A DNA stretch of 64,000 bases from Scalesia atractyloides (taxonomy: Eukaryota; Streptophyta; Magnoliopsida; Asterales; Asteraceae): NCBI GenBank assembly GCA_947069175.1, contig CAMTDV010000022.1:33047476-33111475 (forward strand), read 5' to 3'. The position numbers and the translations under genes are program-made. The notes under the pieces were generated by a model. It did not search any database. It worked only from the letters and a program-made list of their open reading frames with translations, and was not told the origin of the DNA. Positions 32,495-43,695 of the stretch are shown here, one piece after another. Position 1 is the first letter of the stretch; each line of letters starts with the position of its first letter.

Positions 32495-35283
32495 TGTCAC
32501 ACCCCGGGTTTCCACAACCAATCCAAACACTGATGGGCCCGGGTTAGGAATACTGTGACGTAAGTTGATATCATCATAGTCAATTAAACACATCACATCG
32601 AAAGTCTTGGAGTAAATTTACTATTACAAACCAAATGTTCAAAGTACAAAATAATATACAAACGGCTCGTAATAGAAGATCCACAGGCGGATCATATATT
32701 GTACAAAAAAAAAGAATGTAAAACAGACTTTGGGCAGATCTAGGATTTGCAAGATCCTCTTATCACTACCGAGCACTTCTAGCCTATTTTTCGTATTATA
32801 CCTGCAAGCTTAGTCTTTTGAAAATACGTCAGCTTTCGTTGGTAAACCCAACTGACTCATTTTGAAAACATTAAAAAAATATTTTAAGTGCATATCAGCA
32901 CAAAATCTTTTATAACTTGGGAAAGTTGACGTTGCAACCTTGTTAACAGATTTACATGTTTGTCCATACATACAGGGGGTACTGTGAAAACCGAGACATG
33001 ATTAACTTACACACCACTTACGAACTCACAAATAAGTTATCCCCAACCTTGTGGGTAATTGCATTTGAGCGTCTGTCAGGTGTATGCCTACACCCCGCGC
33101 TAAGGTCGTGGCCATTATCTAATGTAATGAGCCAAGGATATCCAGGACACGGTAGTTAACCCCCGATGTTTAAGTATCAAAGAAAACTGATTAAAACGGA
33201 ATATGCGGAATTACTACCCATAATCCGGCATTCGATTGATCCCATTTCCGACCGAGCGGTAATAGTTTACCGTAACCCAAGCCCGTATGGTGGAAATAAT
33301 TCGAGGGTATTTACCTCAGCTAGTCTTCGTTTAAATGCAAGATTTAATAACTCAGTCGTACACAAAAGTACTAAGTGCAGATAGCATTTACTGGAATATC
33401 TCTAGTCTGGATTATGGCATAAGCTAACCAACTAAATACCAACAGTCTTATTTAAGTCATAGACTTGGACCGACTAGCGTGCATAAACAAAACGTATAAC
33501 GCTAGATTAAACGATGATCGGATAGAATGTAGTTTAACCCAACAAGTACCTTAACTTGTATAATATAGGTAAGCTATAAACATTCTGGATTTTGAGACTT
33601 AAATGACAAGGTTAGACCCGTTTCGGTTAATTTTGTAAACTAGTTACATATACTTAACCGTACGCATATCAGCGATGTCGGGTAACCGGATAAGTCATGG
33701 ACAAGTTCTATATGCCATTATACTTTAAATAAGTTTTAATATCAGTAGGATATCAACTTTCATGCCCGTTAAGGTTTTAAAATGAACCTATGCCTCATAA
33801 GGGCATTTTGGTAATTTTACATCGTATAAAAGGAACTTGAATATAATTTTAATGTTCTGATGATAAGTATTCGGGAAAATAACTTATTTATGATATAATT
33901 TTAGTAGGATATTGATCATATGTGTAATTTACCCTTTATGACCAAACTATGCACCGAAGGGGCATTTTGGTCATTTTACACACAGTTTTAAAAATTATTT
34001 GGGATTCTGAGTTTATATCATGTACCTACTGTAAGAATATTTAAAATAAATTTTGAAATCAGTAGGTAACAAGTCTTGGTTAATTAATATGGTTTAAAAC
34101 CATGCTATGCGCCGAAACGGCGCTTATGTCGTAAAATGACGATTTATGCGATGTTTAATGTAAACTAATGTTAAGGTTAGGTTAACATGTTGTAGATATG
34201 TTATTTAGTATAACATATCAGCAGGTAAAAGATTTACTTTGAAAAGGTATGATTAAAACCGTTTTATAAGCCACAAGGGCTTTATCGACATAATACAAGG
34301 ATTTGTTTATAAACTTAGTTTATAATCTGGTTTGACATCTCGAATAATTCTAATTATAACATTATATCAGTAGGAAATTCATTTTAAAGTTCATTATCAT
34401 TTAAACCTCATTTTATGCAAAAAGGACATTTTAGTCAAAATGGCATAATCACGAAACCTGTGCATAAACTCAGATTCTGATTATGATCATGTAATATAAC
34501 CTCAGGAGATTATTCTATATTATATTAAGATTATAATGCAACCTGAGATCAGTAGCTAACTAATCTAAATCAGGTCTGAATCAAAAGTCAAAGCAGAAGT
34601 AAAACTTCGCGACTTTCAGTTGCGAACCGACCCTAGAACTGAAAATTGACGAGCCGAACATGTTCTTACATGTTCTAATAATTATTACCAACTGTTTAAG
34701 TGTCAAAAAATGTTTCATAACATATATAGGTTCAGATTATAACATTTCTGAAAAATGGCATGTTTGACTTTTTAATATAATAACTTTGACCCGTCAATTG
34801 GTCTAGCAAACGTGATCTTCAGGAGGTGCCCTTTATAGGGATTAATATCTACCTTATTACGATCACTTAGCCATGTTTGTTACGAACAATGGCTAGACCA
34901 TAATGGTCTTAACCGAAAGTCAATGCGTTTTTCGTAAAACGCTTGACTTTTGGATATAAAAGCCTATAAACTAAAATGCAAGAGGAAGGAACACTTACAA
35001 GTGATTCCTAGAATGCAATAGAACTAAGTTGGAGGCTCCTTTCAGTTAGGAACTTCCAGAAGAGGGAGATAGAATGTGAAATGAGAATGGTGCAAGTTCA
35101 AATTGTGAACCTTGGCACCTATTTATAGTTTGAGAACTAAAGGAGGTGATGCCAGGTGTTAAGGGGTGTTAGAGGGAGCTTACAAGTGTCCTAAAACGTG
35201 GCATTGCTGTTTGAAGTCCATGGTTTCGAAACAATGGTTTTTGGCAACATGTGTGGAGGCTAAGCAAAAATTCTACAGACACA

Positions 35284-35336
35284 GGCCTCTCGCGCCCTGC
35301 GAGAGGCCAGGGCCTTTCCTCTCGCACCTCGCGAGC
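35284..35336. repeat. CTCTCGCG/CGCGAGAG palindrome patch in E 3' LTR
   Basis: CCTCTCGCGCCCTGCGAGAGG followed by CTCTCGCACCTCGCGAG; only one unit remains in the 5' LTR (47425-47446). Confidence 0.85.
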
Positions 35337-35629
35337 ACCCTGTGGTCAGTTTCAACTTTTGACACATTTAGCCCCTCAACTTATAAAACCTCCTAAAACA
35401 CCTTTATAGCATATTTAGCCCTCCGTAACCAATATTTGGCGTACCTGGGAGTATGCCCGGACATTGTTGAGCTCTCGGTTCGTTAAAAGATCACTCAGAG
35501 GTATAAATTAACATGTTGACACTTTAGACCCCTCCATCATCTAGCTTTCACATGTTTATAGAATTAATCTCTCTCGTCCAACAAATGGCACGTATGAGAG
35601 TTACGACTTCGTAAAGGATCACTCAGAGG

Positions 35630-35880
35630 CTCATTATAAGCATGTTGACTCTAATGTCTCTCAGAGGCTGGTCATGTTGACATATCAGTCATTCAAAGGC
35701 CAAGTTTAAGCATGTTGACATATGAGTCACTCAGAGGCTAATGCTTAAGCATGTTGACATATCAGTCACTCAGAAGCTAATGTTTAAGCATGTTGACATA
35801 TCAGTCACTCAGAGGCTAATGAAGTATGTTGATATCAGAAAGTCACTCAGAGGCTCAGTTTGAGCATGTTGACACCTTTA
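35630..35880. repeat. Tandem repeat in E 3' LTR, about 38-bp unit
   Basis: AAGCATGTTGACATATCAGT followed by CACTCAGAGGCTAATGTTT, about six copies; the same array is at 47730-47980 in the 5' LTR and lies at the upstream (U3) end of the LTR on the minus strand. Confidence 0.92.
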
Positions 35881-35963
35881 GTCCCTATTGGTCTCTAATA
35901 GACTGAAATAAAAATACAACACGTGTCACTATACTATTGGACACGATTTTACGAGGTGTTACA

Positions 35964-35980
35964 TCCTCACCCCCTTAAAA
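35964..35980 (-). other. Element E polypurine tract
   Basis: Minus strand TTTTAAGGGGGTGAGGA abuts the 3' LTR start. Confidence 0.9.
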
Positions 35981-35984
35981 GAAA

Positions 35985-36834
35985 TCTCGTCCTCGAGATT
36001 TTATTCAAAAATATGGGGGTACTTTTGTCGCGTAGTGGACTCAACCTCCCATGTATACTCGGGACCTCTAAGGGCATCCCACTTAACTTTAACTATAGAT
36101 ATCAATTTCCTTCAGAGCTTCTTAACCTGTCGATCCTCGATCGAAATTGGTTTCTCCATGAACCTCAGGTTTTCATCAATTTGCACATCATGATTTGACA
36201 TTGCTAGCGACTCATCGGCTAGACATTTCTTAAGATTACTGATGTGGAACATATCATGAATTCCACTAAGCTCCACAGATAGCTTAAGCTTATAGGCTAC
36301 AGTGCCGACACATTCGATTATCTCGAATGGTCCTATATATCTTGGGCTTAACTTGACCCTTCCTTCCAAATCTCATTACACCTTTACAAGGTGATACTTT
36401 GAGCATGACTTTGTCCCCTACTTGGAATTTAAGAGGTTTACGCCTCTTGTGAGCATAACTCTTTTGCCTATCTCGGGCAGCTTTAAGATGATCACGGATT
36501 TGCACAATCTTATCCGTGGTTTCCAGGACAATCTCCTGTCCTGATAGTTGGGCTTCCCTAACTTCTGCCCAACACACGGGCGTTCGACATTTTCTCCCAT
36601 ACAAGGCCTCATAAGGAGCAGCCTTGATGCTCGTATGATAACTATTATTATAGGAGAATTCTATAGGGGTAAGTGGTCATCCCAACTTCCACCTAAATCA
36701 ATCACACATGCTCTAAGCATGTCTTCTGAGGTCTGAATAGTACGCTCACTTTGACCATCAGTCTGCGGGTGGTAAGCCATACTAAAGTTTAATCTTGTGC
36801 CCAAAGATTGTTGGAAGCTTTTCCAAAAATGAGA
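35985..36834 (-). pseudogene. Element E integrase C-terminal half and chromodomain
   Basis: Minus strand from the F1 insertion down: the MAYHPQTDGQSERTIQ segment with the catalytic Glu; the PYEALYGRKCRTPVCW region (36290-36604); the FQVGDKVMLKVSPCKGV and GPFEIIECVG segments; HISNLKKCLADES (36112-36369); then a chromodomain-like end (VKVKWDALRGPEYTWEVES) and stop near 35990. A stop near 36110 and a frameshift near 36330-36370 break it. In chromoviruses this tail directs integration to particular chromatin. Confidence 0.85.
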
Positions 36835-36839
36835 TGTAT
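36835..36839. repeat. Target site duplication (left) of F1: TGTAT
   Basis: Exact copy at 39098-39102; the integrase frame of E continues on both sides. Confidence 0.95.
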
Positions 36840-36960
36840 TGTAACATCTGTCGTAAAACGGGTTCGAAAACCCGCACCACTTTTTGTAATCAAATTAATC
36901 TTTTGTTTATGTTTATCGTGTAATAGACTTTGGTATATTAAATAATAATAAAGAGAATAA

Positions 36961-36993
36961 TATATATATGTGTATATATATATATATATAATA
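36961..36993. repeat. (TA)n microsatellite in F1
   Basis: TATATATATGTGTATATATA-type tract. Confidence 0.9.
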
Positions 36994-37040
36994 TTAATAA
37001 TACAAAAAGGATAAAAAAATTTAATAGAAATAATAATAAT

Positions 37041-37113
37041 GTGCGGACCGCGGGACTCGAACCCGGGTCGCACCGGTTCACACACACACGACACACCACT
37101 GCAACACCCGCAC
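37041..37113 (-). other. F1 tRNA-like module 1 (antisense), 73 nt
   Basis: On the minus strand the unit begins GTGCGGG and ends TCCGCAC, which pair as a seven-base acceptor-like stem (one G-T). Box-A-like TGTTGCAGTGG follows the stem, and GGTTCGAGTCC is a perfect box B. The length equals a real tRNA. The middle (a GTGTGTGTG run) does not form a normal anticodon arm and the T stem has a mismatch, so it is tRNA-like, not a functional tRNA. Sits in the presumed U3. Confidence 0.7.
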
Positions 37114-37684
37114 AACATCTAAAGAAACTGAACCAAATAACCTTTTATATATTCGTTTCCTTTGAAACTGGTTCAAAGTCCCGCCCAGTAACGGGTGAGA
37201 ACAATCCGCATTCAATCAAATTGCCTTTTTCAGCAATTAACTGATGAAACTGTTTCAAAACATGTATCTAGACTCAAAAACGGAGTCAACACATCCAATT
37301 ATGATCTGCAATCATTAAGCCATAATTGATTTTGACCGAAACTCCCAAATTGAAAATTCAATGTCTGTGACTGTCCTCATCTATAAATGAAGGGTTTAGA
37401 CTCATTTAGAATTCACATACACACTCTCTGAAATCTCTTGCAACACTTCTGTTCGTCAAAGATCTTGCTGGAATTGCATTTAGTCGCCGGAGATCAAAAA
37501 CATCTTCATTCGGTATAGCTTTATACTTAATCCTTTTCAATCTTTTAGTTAAATCTTATCATGTTTAAAGTTTAATTGGTAACTAAAAAAAGTTAGATTT
37601 GATTAAATCGGATCCAGTTATGTTTTAAAATGAAGAAGATGAAGTTGGTTTGTGTATAAAAAATTGAAATCGGTAATACTACCG

Positions 37685-37762
37685 GGTTAGACACACAGTC
37701 CAGTGGTGGATTGTGTGCATTTTAAGCAAAAGGTCCCAGGTTCGAGTCACATACGCGGTTCC
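37685..37762 (+). other. F1 tRNA-like module 2
   Basis: GGGTTAGACACACAGTCCAG, a stem-forming ACACAGTCCA...TGGATTGTGT, and box-B-like AGGTTCGAGTCA at 37738-37749. Box A is poor. Counterpart in F2 at 49555-49630. Confidence 0.6.
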
Positions 37763-37848
37763 GATTTCCTTCGTTAAATCAAACCTTTTTCATACTTATA
37801 AAATTAACTTTCAGAAAGTGTATAAATTTAATATAAATCATAAAAATT

Positions 37849-37928
37849 CGGGTTAGTCACACAGCCCAGTTGGTCGGCTGTGTTCAACACGAAGCTTTGG
37901 TCGCGAGTTCGAGTCCGGTCCGTCGCAT
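37849..37928 (+). other. F1 tRNA-like module 3
   Basis: Box-A-like CAGCCCAGTTGG at 37862-37873 (one mismatch to TRGYNNARNNGG) and box-B-like GAGTTCGAGTCC at 37905-37916, correctly spaced. Starts with the same GGGTTAG-x-CACA lead-in as module 2, suggesting duplication. Confidence 0.65.
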
Positions 37929-38017
37929 GATTATGAAATTATAAAACCTTTTTGAATAAAATCAAAATATGCTTTAATCTAATGAGTGTATATATGTAAT
38001 TAAAAATGGATATATTC

Positions 38018-38098
38018 CGGGTTAGACACGTAGCTTAGTTGGTAGAGCTGCGTGCACGTATACGAGAGGTCACGAGTTCGAATCTCACACGCTGCGTA
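38018..38098 (+). other. F1 tRNA-like module 4
   Basis: Perfect box A TAGCTTAGTTGG at 38031-38042 (followed by TAGAGC as in many elongator tRNAs) and box-B-like AGTTCGAATCT at 38075-38085. Same GGGTTAGACAC lead-in. The acceptor stem is not convincing. Confidence 0.7.
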
Positions 38099-39097
38099 TA
38101 GTCTCAAAACCGACCGGTTGACCCTAAAACAGGTATATTTTTTATTAACCTTTTTCCTTTATTTTATCCAAAAATCCATAAAAGTATATAATAGAATAAG
38201 TATTTTTAAACATAAAAAATAGTAATAAATACTATAAAATTTATTTAAAAGCCTAATAAAAGTCATTAAATAAAGTTACTAGATTCAAATAAAAGAATTA
38301 TATTTACCGAATTATTACGTGATTATTTAGGTTAGTATTCTCGTTGGTTGGAATCTTTAAATCTTGTGCACTCGTTATCAAATGAAAAACGCACCCACTG
38401 TGAGTGAATTCTTACAAACTTCCCCTTTTTATTCATGTTTTGGGGTGTATGTGTCGTTTATTTATATCTTTTATTCAAACACTTGTGCTACTACCATTAT
38501 ATGAACTAACGTGATATGTGATAAATTGTTTATTGTTATTTGTGGTTATACTTTCTCATTCCAGTCAAGTTTTCACATTAGGCCCATCAGTTCCTTGTAT
38601 AGACGGGTAAAGCATCGCGTGCCTAATTAGATCGGCTCCGTTTGATTGAGGCTTGATCTCACGGTTCATCATTTATCATGCTGACATGTACTTTGTTAGA
38701 TGATTATGTGGTTTGTGTTTTGTTTACATATAAGTTTGCTCATATTTGGTCTATGCACATTTTTATTAAATTAATCAATATATCATTTCTTTCTAATGTT
38801 TAAACGAGGGTTCACTCGCCAACTTTTGTTGACCCAAAAACTCTATTTTTACACATGATACAGGTGATCAGGTTGAAGCAAGGAACACATAGGATTGGGC
38901 CTTAGAAGAAGAATAAATCGTTACTTGAATATCATGTTTAGAACATTTGGTGTTTGTATGATTTGTGTGTTGATGAAATATTTCTTTTCAATTTGATATA
39001 ATAAATATGAAACTTTTATAATAGTAAATGTCATGAGCTTTGATGAAAACCCAATCATACCCCGACTACCATTTCCGCTGCGGGTCAGGGTGTGACA

Positions 39098-39102
39098 TGT
39101 AT
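39098..39102. repeat. Target site duplication (right) of F1: TGTAT
   Basis: Matches 36835-36839. Confidence 0.95.
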
Positions 39103-39560
39103 ATCTAGTATCTCTGTCAGATATAATAGATAAACCCACTCACCGTGTAGCTACAAAATCTTGTCCACATATAACTTAGCCATTTGTCGGAGTTATACGT
39201 TTCTTTGGATGGCAAGAAATTTGCTGACTTAGTCAGCCTATCCACAATGACCCAGATTGTGTCATTACCACATTTGGTCTTTGGTAACTTGGTAATCAAG
39301 TCCATCGTTACCATTTCCCTTTTCAAGGTAGGAATCTCAAGTTGTTGTAGAAGTCCTGACGGTTTTCTGATGTTCAACTTTAACTTGCGAACACGTCAGA
39401 CACTTAGCTACATAAGTGGCTATAGATTTCTTTAAACCTATCCACCAATAATTCTTTTTCAAATCCTGATACATCTTGTCACCACGCGGGTGAACTGAGT
39501 ATCTTGATTTATGTGCTTCCTGGAGGATTAGATCTCTAAGTCCGCCAAAGATTGGAACCC
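39103..39560 (-). pseudogene. Element E integrase N-terminal zinc domain and first half of core
   Basis: Minus strand: the YSVHPRGDKMYQDLKKNYWW stretch with the H-H pair and CLTCSQVK with the C-C pair (zinc domain), then MDLITKLPK with the first Asp (39117-39377) and IISDRDTRYT with the second Asp (about 39103-39135), cut by F1. A frameshift joins the two pieces around 39340-39377. Confidence 0.85.
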
Positions 39561-40276
39561 AGATTCTTCCATTAAATCTAAGGATTCCATCCTTTCCAGG
39601 CGTTAACTGATCAATAGTCCTGCCTAATCCCTCATTAGGAATATTTGCCTCTAATAGGGCTTGTTTTTGTGCATCTAATAGCTTCCCATTCAAGCTATTT
39701 TTGAGCTGAATGCTCTTTGCATTAATCCTAATGGGTTTAACTTTTTCCTTGCGACTTAAGGCGTCAGCAACGACATTTGCCTTGCCAGGATGATAGCGAA
39801 TTTCGCAGTCATAATCATTAAGTGTTTCCATCCAACGGCGTTGTCGCATGTTCAATTCCTTTTGATTGAACAAATGCTGGAGACTCTTATGTTCAGTGTA
39901 TATGATACACTTTGTGCCATATAAGTAATGTCTCCACAACTTTAGTGCAAATACAACGGCACCCAATTCTAAATCATGGATGGTGTAATTCCTTTCATGC
40001 ACCTTTAACTGTCGTGATGCATAAGCAATCACCTTGCCTTTTTGCATTAGCACACAACCCATGCCAGTGTGACGAAGCATCACAATAAACAACAAAATCC
40101 TCAACAACCTCAGATAGAGATAACACAGGAGCATTGCTCAACTTATGTTTTAGAATCTCAAAGGATTCTTGTTGTTTTGGACCCCAAACAAACTTAACAT
40201 TCTTATGGGTCACGGTAGTTAAAGGAGTGGCTATCCTCGAAAAGTTCTCAATGAACTTCCTATAATAACCAGCCAA
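39561..40276 (-). pseudogene. Element E RNase H domain
   Basis: Two overlapping frames. 39995-40276 carries LAGYYRKFIENFSRIATPLT (the end of the RT thumb) and VVYCDASSHW; 39337-40134 carries IAYASRQLKVHERNYTIHDL, RHYLYGTKCIIYTEHKSLQ, the DCEIRYHPGKANVVADALSR end of RNase H, and then integrase. A frameshift lies near 40070 (the CDAS/GCVLM junction). Degrades template RNA in this family. Confidence 0.87.
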
Positions 40277-41005
40277 TCCTAAGAAACTACGAATTTTTTG
40301 ATGGGGTTTTGGGCACTTCCCAATTCATTATGGCTTCTATTTTGGCGGGATCCACTTAGATACCACGCTCACTTACGATATGTCCAAGAAATTGGACTTC
40401 CCTAAGCCAAAATTCACACTTAGAAAATTTAGCATAAAGCTTCTCCTGCCTTAGCAGTTCTAGGCTGCACGAAGGTGTTTCTCGTGATCAACTTGATTAC
40501 GAGAATAGATAAGTATGTCGTCTATGAAGACAATGACAAACTTATCCAAATACAGTTTGTAGACTCTATTCATGAGATCCATGAATGCTGCAGGTGCATT
40601 TGTGAGCCCAAAAGGCATCACTAAAATTCAAAATGATCATAGGGTCCTAAAGGCAGTCTTAGGAACATCCTCGTTCCTAACCTTCAGCTGATGATATCCT
40701 GATCTCAAATCAATCTTAGAGAAGTAGCTAGCACCTTGAAGTTGATCGAACAAGTTGTCGATCTAGGCAAGGGATATCGGTTCTTGATTGTTAACTTGTT
40801 CAATTCACGGTAATCAATGCACATTCGCATTGAACCATCCTTCTTTTTAACGAAAAGAATAGGAGCTCCCCAAGGTGAGGAACTAGGCTGAATAAAGCCT
40901 TTCTCTAAAAGTTCATCTTAGTGTGTCCTTAATTCCTTCATTTCCTTTGGTGCTAACCGATACGGAGCTCTAGCAATAGGTGCTGATCCTGACAGGATAT
41001 CAATT
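40277..41005 (-). pseudogene. Element E reverse transcriptase core, broken frames
   Basis: No long open frame, but the minus strand reads as gypsy RT: GFIQPSSSPWGAPILFVKKK (about 40850-40910), MRMCIDYRELNKL (about 40790-40840), SYFSKIDLRSGYHQL (about 40690-40740), MPFGLTNAPAAFMDLMN (about 40560-40620), VIVFIDDILIYS with the catalytic Asp pair (about 40495-40540), and a CEFW-type thumb motif (about 40400). Several stops and indels are scattered through it. Confidence 0.85.
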
Positions 41006-41600
41006 CTAACTCCACTTGCCTATCGGAGGTAGGCCTGGTAATTCTATAGGGAAAACATCGGAATACTCCGAGATAACTGGAAGATCTTCTATATTTGGTT
41101 TAGGCTCGTTGATAGTTACTTGTGCCATGTGAATGACATAACCTCTCCCCAAACACTTGGATGCCTTAAATAACGACACCTTGTCTGGCAATCCATAGTG
41201 TGAATCTCTAGGAATGGTGATCGTTTCACCATATGGGGTCTTAATCTCGATGAGTTTCTTATCCCAGGCTATGCGGGCTTGGTTATAGGATAACCAATCC
41301 ATGCCTAAGACTACATCGAACCCTGCCAATTTCATTGGCAAAAGAGAGATAGGGATAGAATGATTCTTAATGGATATAGAACATCCATCAAGAATGGAAG
41401 ATGTTGTTTCTAACGTTCCATTAGCGAGTTCTACCTCATAGGTCATGTCTAGAGTTCTTATGGGGAAGTTTAATAGTTTACTAAACTTATGGTCATCAAA
41501 AGATTTATCTGCACCTGAATAAAAAGAACTCTAGCATATATGTCATTGATGAGGAATGTACCTGTTATGACATTGTTGTCATTAACGGCCTCCCTGGCAT
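41006..41600 (-). pseudogene. Element E protease, active-site aspartate lost
   Basis: The open frame 41006-41446 holds GFDVVLGMDWLSYNQARI, the gypsy protease flap and C-terminal signature, then the linker VISEYSDVFPIELPGLPP leading to RT. Upstream at about 41510-41530 the active-site segment should read D-S-G-A; here the in-register codon reads Tyr (Y-S-G-A-D) and a one-base frameshift precedes it. Processing would not be possible. Confidence 0.8.
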
Positions 41601-42522
41601 TCATCTGGAAGGCACGAGCATTCCCTTTCTTAGCCTCTCCAGGCTTTGCATCATTACCTTTGGGGTTCTTGGGTAATTGAACTTAATATGCCCTTTTTCA
41701 TTACAGTTGTAACAGACGACATTCTTAAGATCCTTGCACTCTAGGGTTTTATGCCCCCTTTTCTTACAGATACCACTGGGTTTAGTTTGTGGATCAATAC
41801 TACACTGTCCCCAATTCTTACGGTTGGAATTTTTACATGTTGGCGTTACACCCGACTTATCTTAGTTCCTCCTGAACCCAAATCTCCCTTTATTTTTCTT
41901 ATTAAATCTTTGGGAGTTATCATCCTCTCTATCTTCCTTTTCCCGTTAATTTCAGCTTTAACTGACTTTTGTCTCACCAAATCTAAGGTGAGAGAGAAAG
42001 ATAGGTCAACAGCAGACCTATAGGTACTAGGCTGAGCAGCTTTTACCATGCCTTTTATCTCAGGTACTAACCCATTTATAAAACGCGTAATGCGTTTGGT
42101 TTCATGGATGATTAAATATGAAACTAACCTGGACAAAGTCAGAAACATACTTTCGAAAATCTAGGTTTTTCATTGAAAGAGTCAAAAAGTCTATCTCTAA
42201 TTTCTCCATCTCATGAGGTGGACAGTAAGTCTCCTTGACCAAATCAACGAACTTAGGCCATCCTAAGTTGTACAGGTGTACTTAATTTCTTTGGTTCACT
42301 CCTTGCATTTGAAGAGTGAACTGAGCTCTCCTTATGAGCTGAGGATGTTGGGATTGATAATGGTCTGGAGCAAGTAACGCTCAATTCTTTAAATGTCTCC
42401 ATGGCTTTTCCCACAGCTGTATCTATGCGCGCTTGGAAGTCATCGGTATCGACTGCTATATTTTCAGCCTTGTTAGAGTTAATCTCTCGGTGGCTACTTT
42501 GTGCCTCATCCGATTTTACCAT
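41601..42522 (-). pseudogene. Element E Gag with CCHC knuckle
   Basis: ATG at 42522 (MVKSDEAQSS); FQARIDTAVGKAMETFKE fits the N-terminal gypsy Gag; then WPKFVDLVKETYCPP (Retrotrans_gag, about 42150-42252) and 41846-42148 (FINGLVPEIKGMVKAAQP). Near 41680-41760 CYNCNEKGHIKFNY is a zinc knuckle whose last Cys is replaced by Tyr. The N-terminal frame ends abruptly before WPKF, so part of the Gag core appears deleted. Starts about 1.1 kb after ORF-X. Confidence 0.75.
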
Positions 42523-42827
42523 TTTGAAGCTTTGGTTCTAAACACCAAATAAAACTTCTCTTAGCTATGGTATTAATAACCATATTGGCTCTAAACATTG
42601 GATATAACAATCCATCGCCTATCTAAGCTAGTGTGAATAACATCACAACTCTTAGGCTTATCATATCTATATTTGGCCTAGGTCCCAAAAGGGGACCATC
42701 AAAAAAAAATTATAAGTTGGACATAGTCCATATATTATTAGACAGTGGATCGTAATGTCACAACTGTCATTGTCATTTAGACAATTATATATAGTTATAG
42801 GCTTTTCACTAATGGTCATAATAATAA

Positions 42828-43085
42828 TATGGCACGTTGGCCTGTCAGTTTGGACATAACATATGGCACATTGGCCTGTCACTTTGGACATAACATATGG
42901 CACGTTGGCCTGTCACTTTAGACATAACATATGGCACGTTGGCCTGTCACTTTGGACATAACATATGGAACGTTGGTCTGTCACTTTGGACATAACATAT
43001 GACACGTTGGCCTGTCACTTTGGACATAACATGTGGCACGTTGGCCTGTCACTTTGGACATAACATATGGCACGTTGGCCTGTCA
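42828..43085. repeat. Tandem repeat, 34-bp unit, about 7.6 copies, in E leader
   Basis: Unit CATATGGCACGTTGGCCTGT followed by CACTTTGGACATAA; few substitutions between copies. Confidence 0.97.
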
Positions 43086-43498
43086 ATCATCATCACCTTG
43101 ATGACATTAGCCGGGATCACATTGATCACCTAAGCTATATAATAGGTCTTAGGACGCATTCCTTTTACCTAGACGGCTAGTGTGGTTCCTCAAGTCACAC
43201 TACCAGGAGTATGAACATTCCTTGATGTTAACATAAGAGTACCTTAATGGTTGATTAATGGTCTCGGTCACGTTGGACCTTAATGACCTTGGAGGCTTGA
43301 ACTTAGTCCACCACCTCTGGATAGAAGGATAACTTCCCTTAACTATCCTGATAGAAGGCCTTTTATCCTTAACTATCATTTCTTGGCCAATGTGTGGTCT
43401 GTGCCACTTGGCTAATCAAACCATTAAGATATTTTTGGAATCATATAGCAGAGCATAAATTTCGAGTAAAATCGAGACGCTCGCTTGAAGAGGATGAA

Positions 43499-43540
43499 TA
43501 CATATATATATATATATAATATATATATATATACATATAA
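43499..43540. repeat. (AT)n microsatellite
   Basis: Nearly pure TA dinucleotides. Confidence 0.95.
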
Positions 43541-43695
43541 TTCCAAAAATACTTCATTAAATTCCAGTAGAAATTACAATACTTAAAAATAAATAAAACA
43601 AACTGTCCATGCCTTAAAGAAATAAAAATGTCCACGCAGGGACTAAAGAAATAACAATGTCCTCGCAGGGACTAACATATATTATTAGAAGAGAC

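Larger units (their letters stand above)
32495..35963 (-). repeat. Element E 3' LTR
   Basis: Plus strand starts TGTCACACCCCGGG and ends GAGGTGTTACA. Collinear throughout with 44629-48073; a short insertion in the CTCGCG palindrome patch (35284-35336) and other small indels separate the two. No coding sequence; open frames inside are chance. Confidence 0.95.
36840..39097 (+). mobile_element. Solo LTR F1 with four tRNA-like modules
   Basis: 2258 bp from TGTAACATCTG to GGTGTGACA, flanked by TSD TGTAT and inserted between the second Asp and the Glu of E's integrase. No PBS, PPT or coding sequence, so a solo LTR (or an LTR-like non-autonomous unit). TATA-like CTATAAATG at about 37380-37388 marks the promoter. 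One antisense tRNA-like module lies upstream of it and three sense modules lie downstream. F2 at 48447-51124 is the same family with the same module order. Confidence 0.9.
42523..43695 (-). other. Element E non-coding region between ORF-X and gag
   Basis: No gene. Contains the 34-bp tandem array (42828-43085), an AT microsatellite at 43499-43540, and a short repeated GCAGGGACTAA word (about 43635-43675). Confidence 0.75.

Noticed and set aside
35166..35396. 76-codon open frame, also present at 47307-47519
   Set aside because: Occurs in both LTRs of element E, differs in length between them by indels, and translates non-coding LTR and the CTCGCG patch.
37041..37113. Calling a functional tRNA gene for F1 module 1
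   Set aside because: Acceptor stem and box B are good, but the anticodon arm region is a GT run and the T stem has a mismatch; reported as tRNA-like only.
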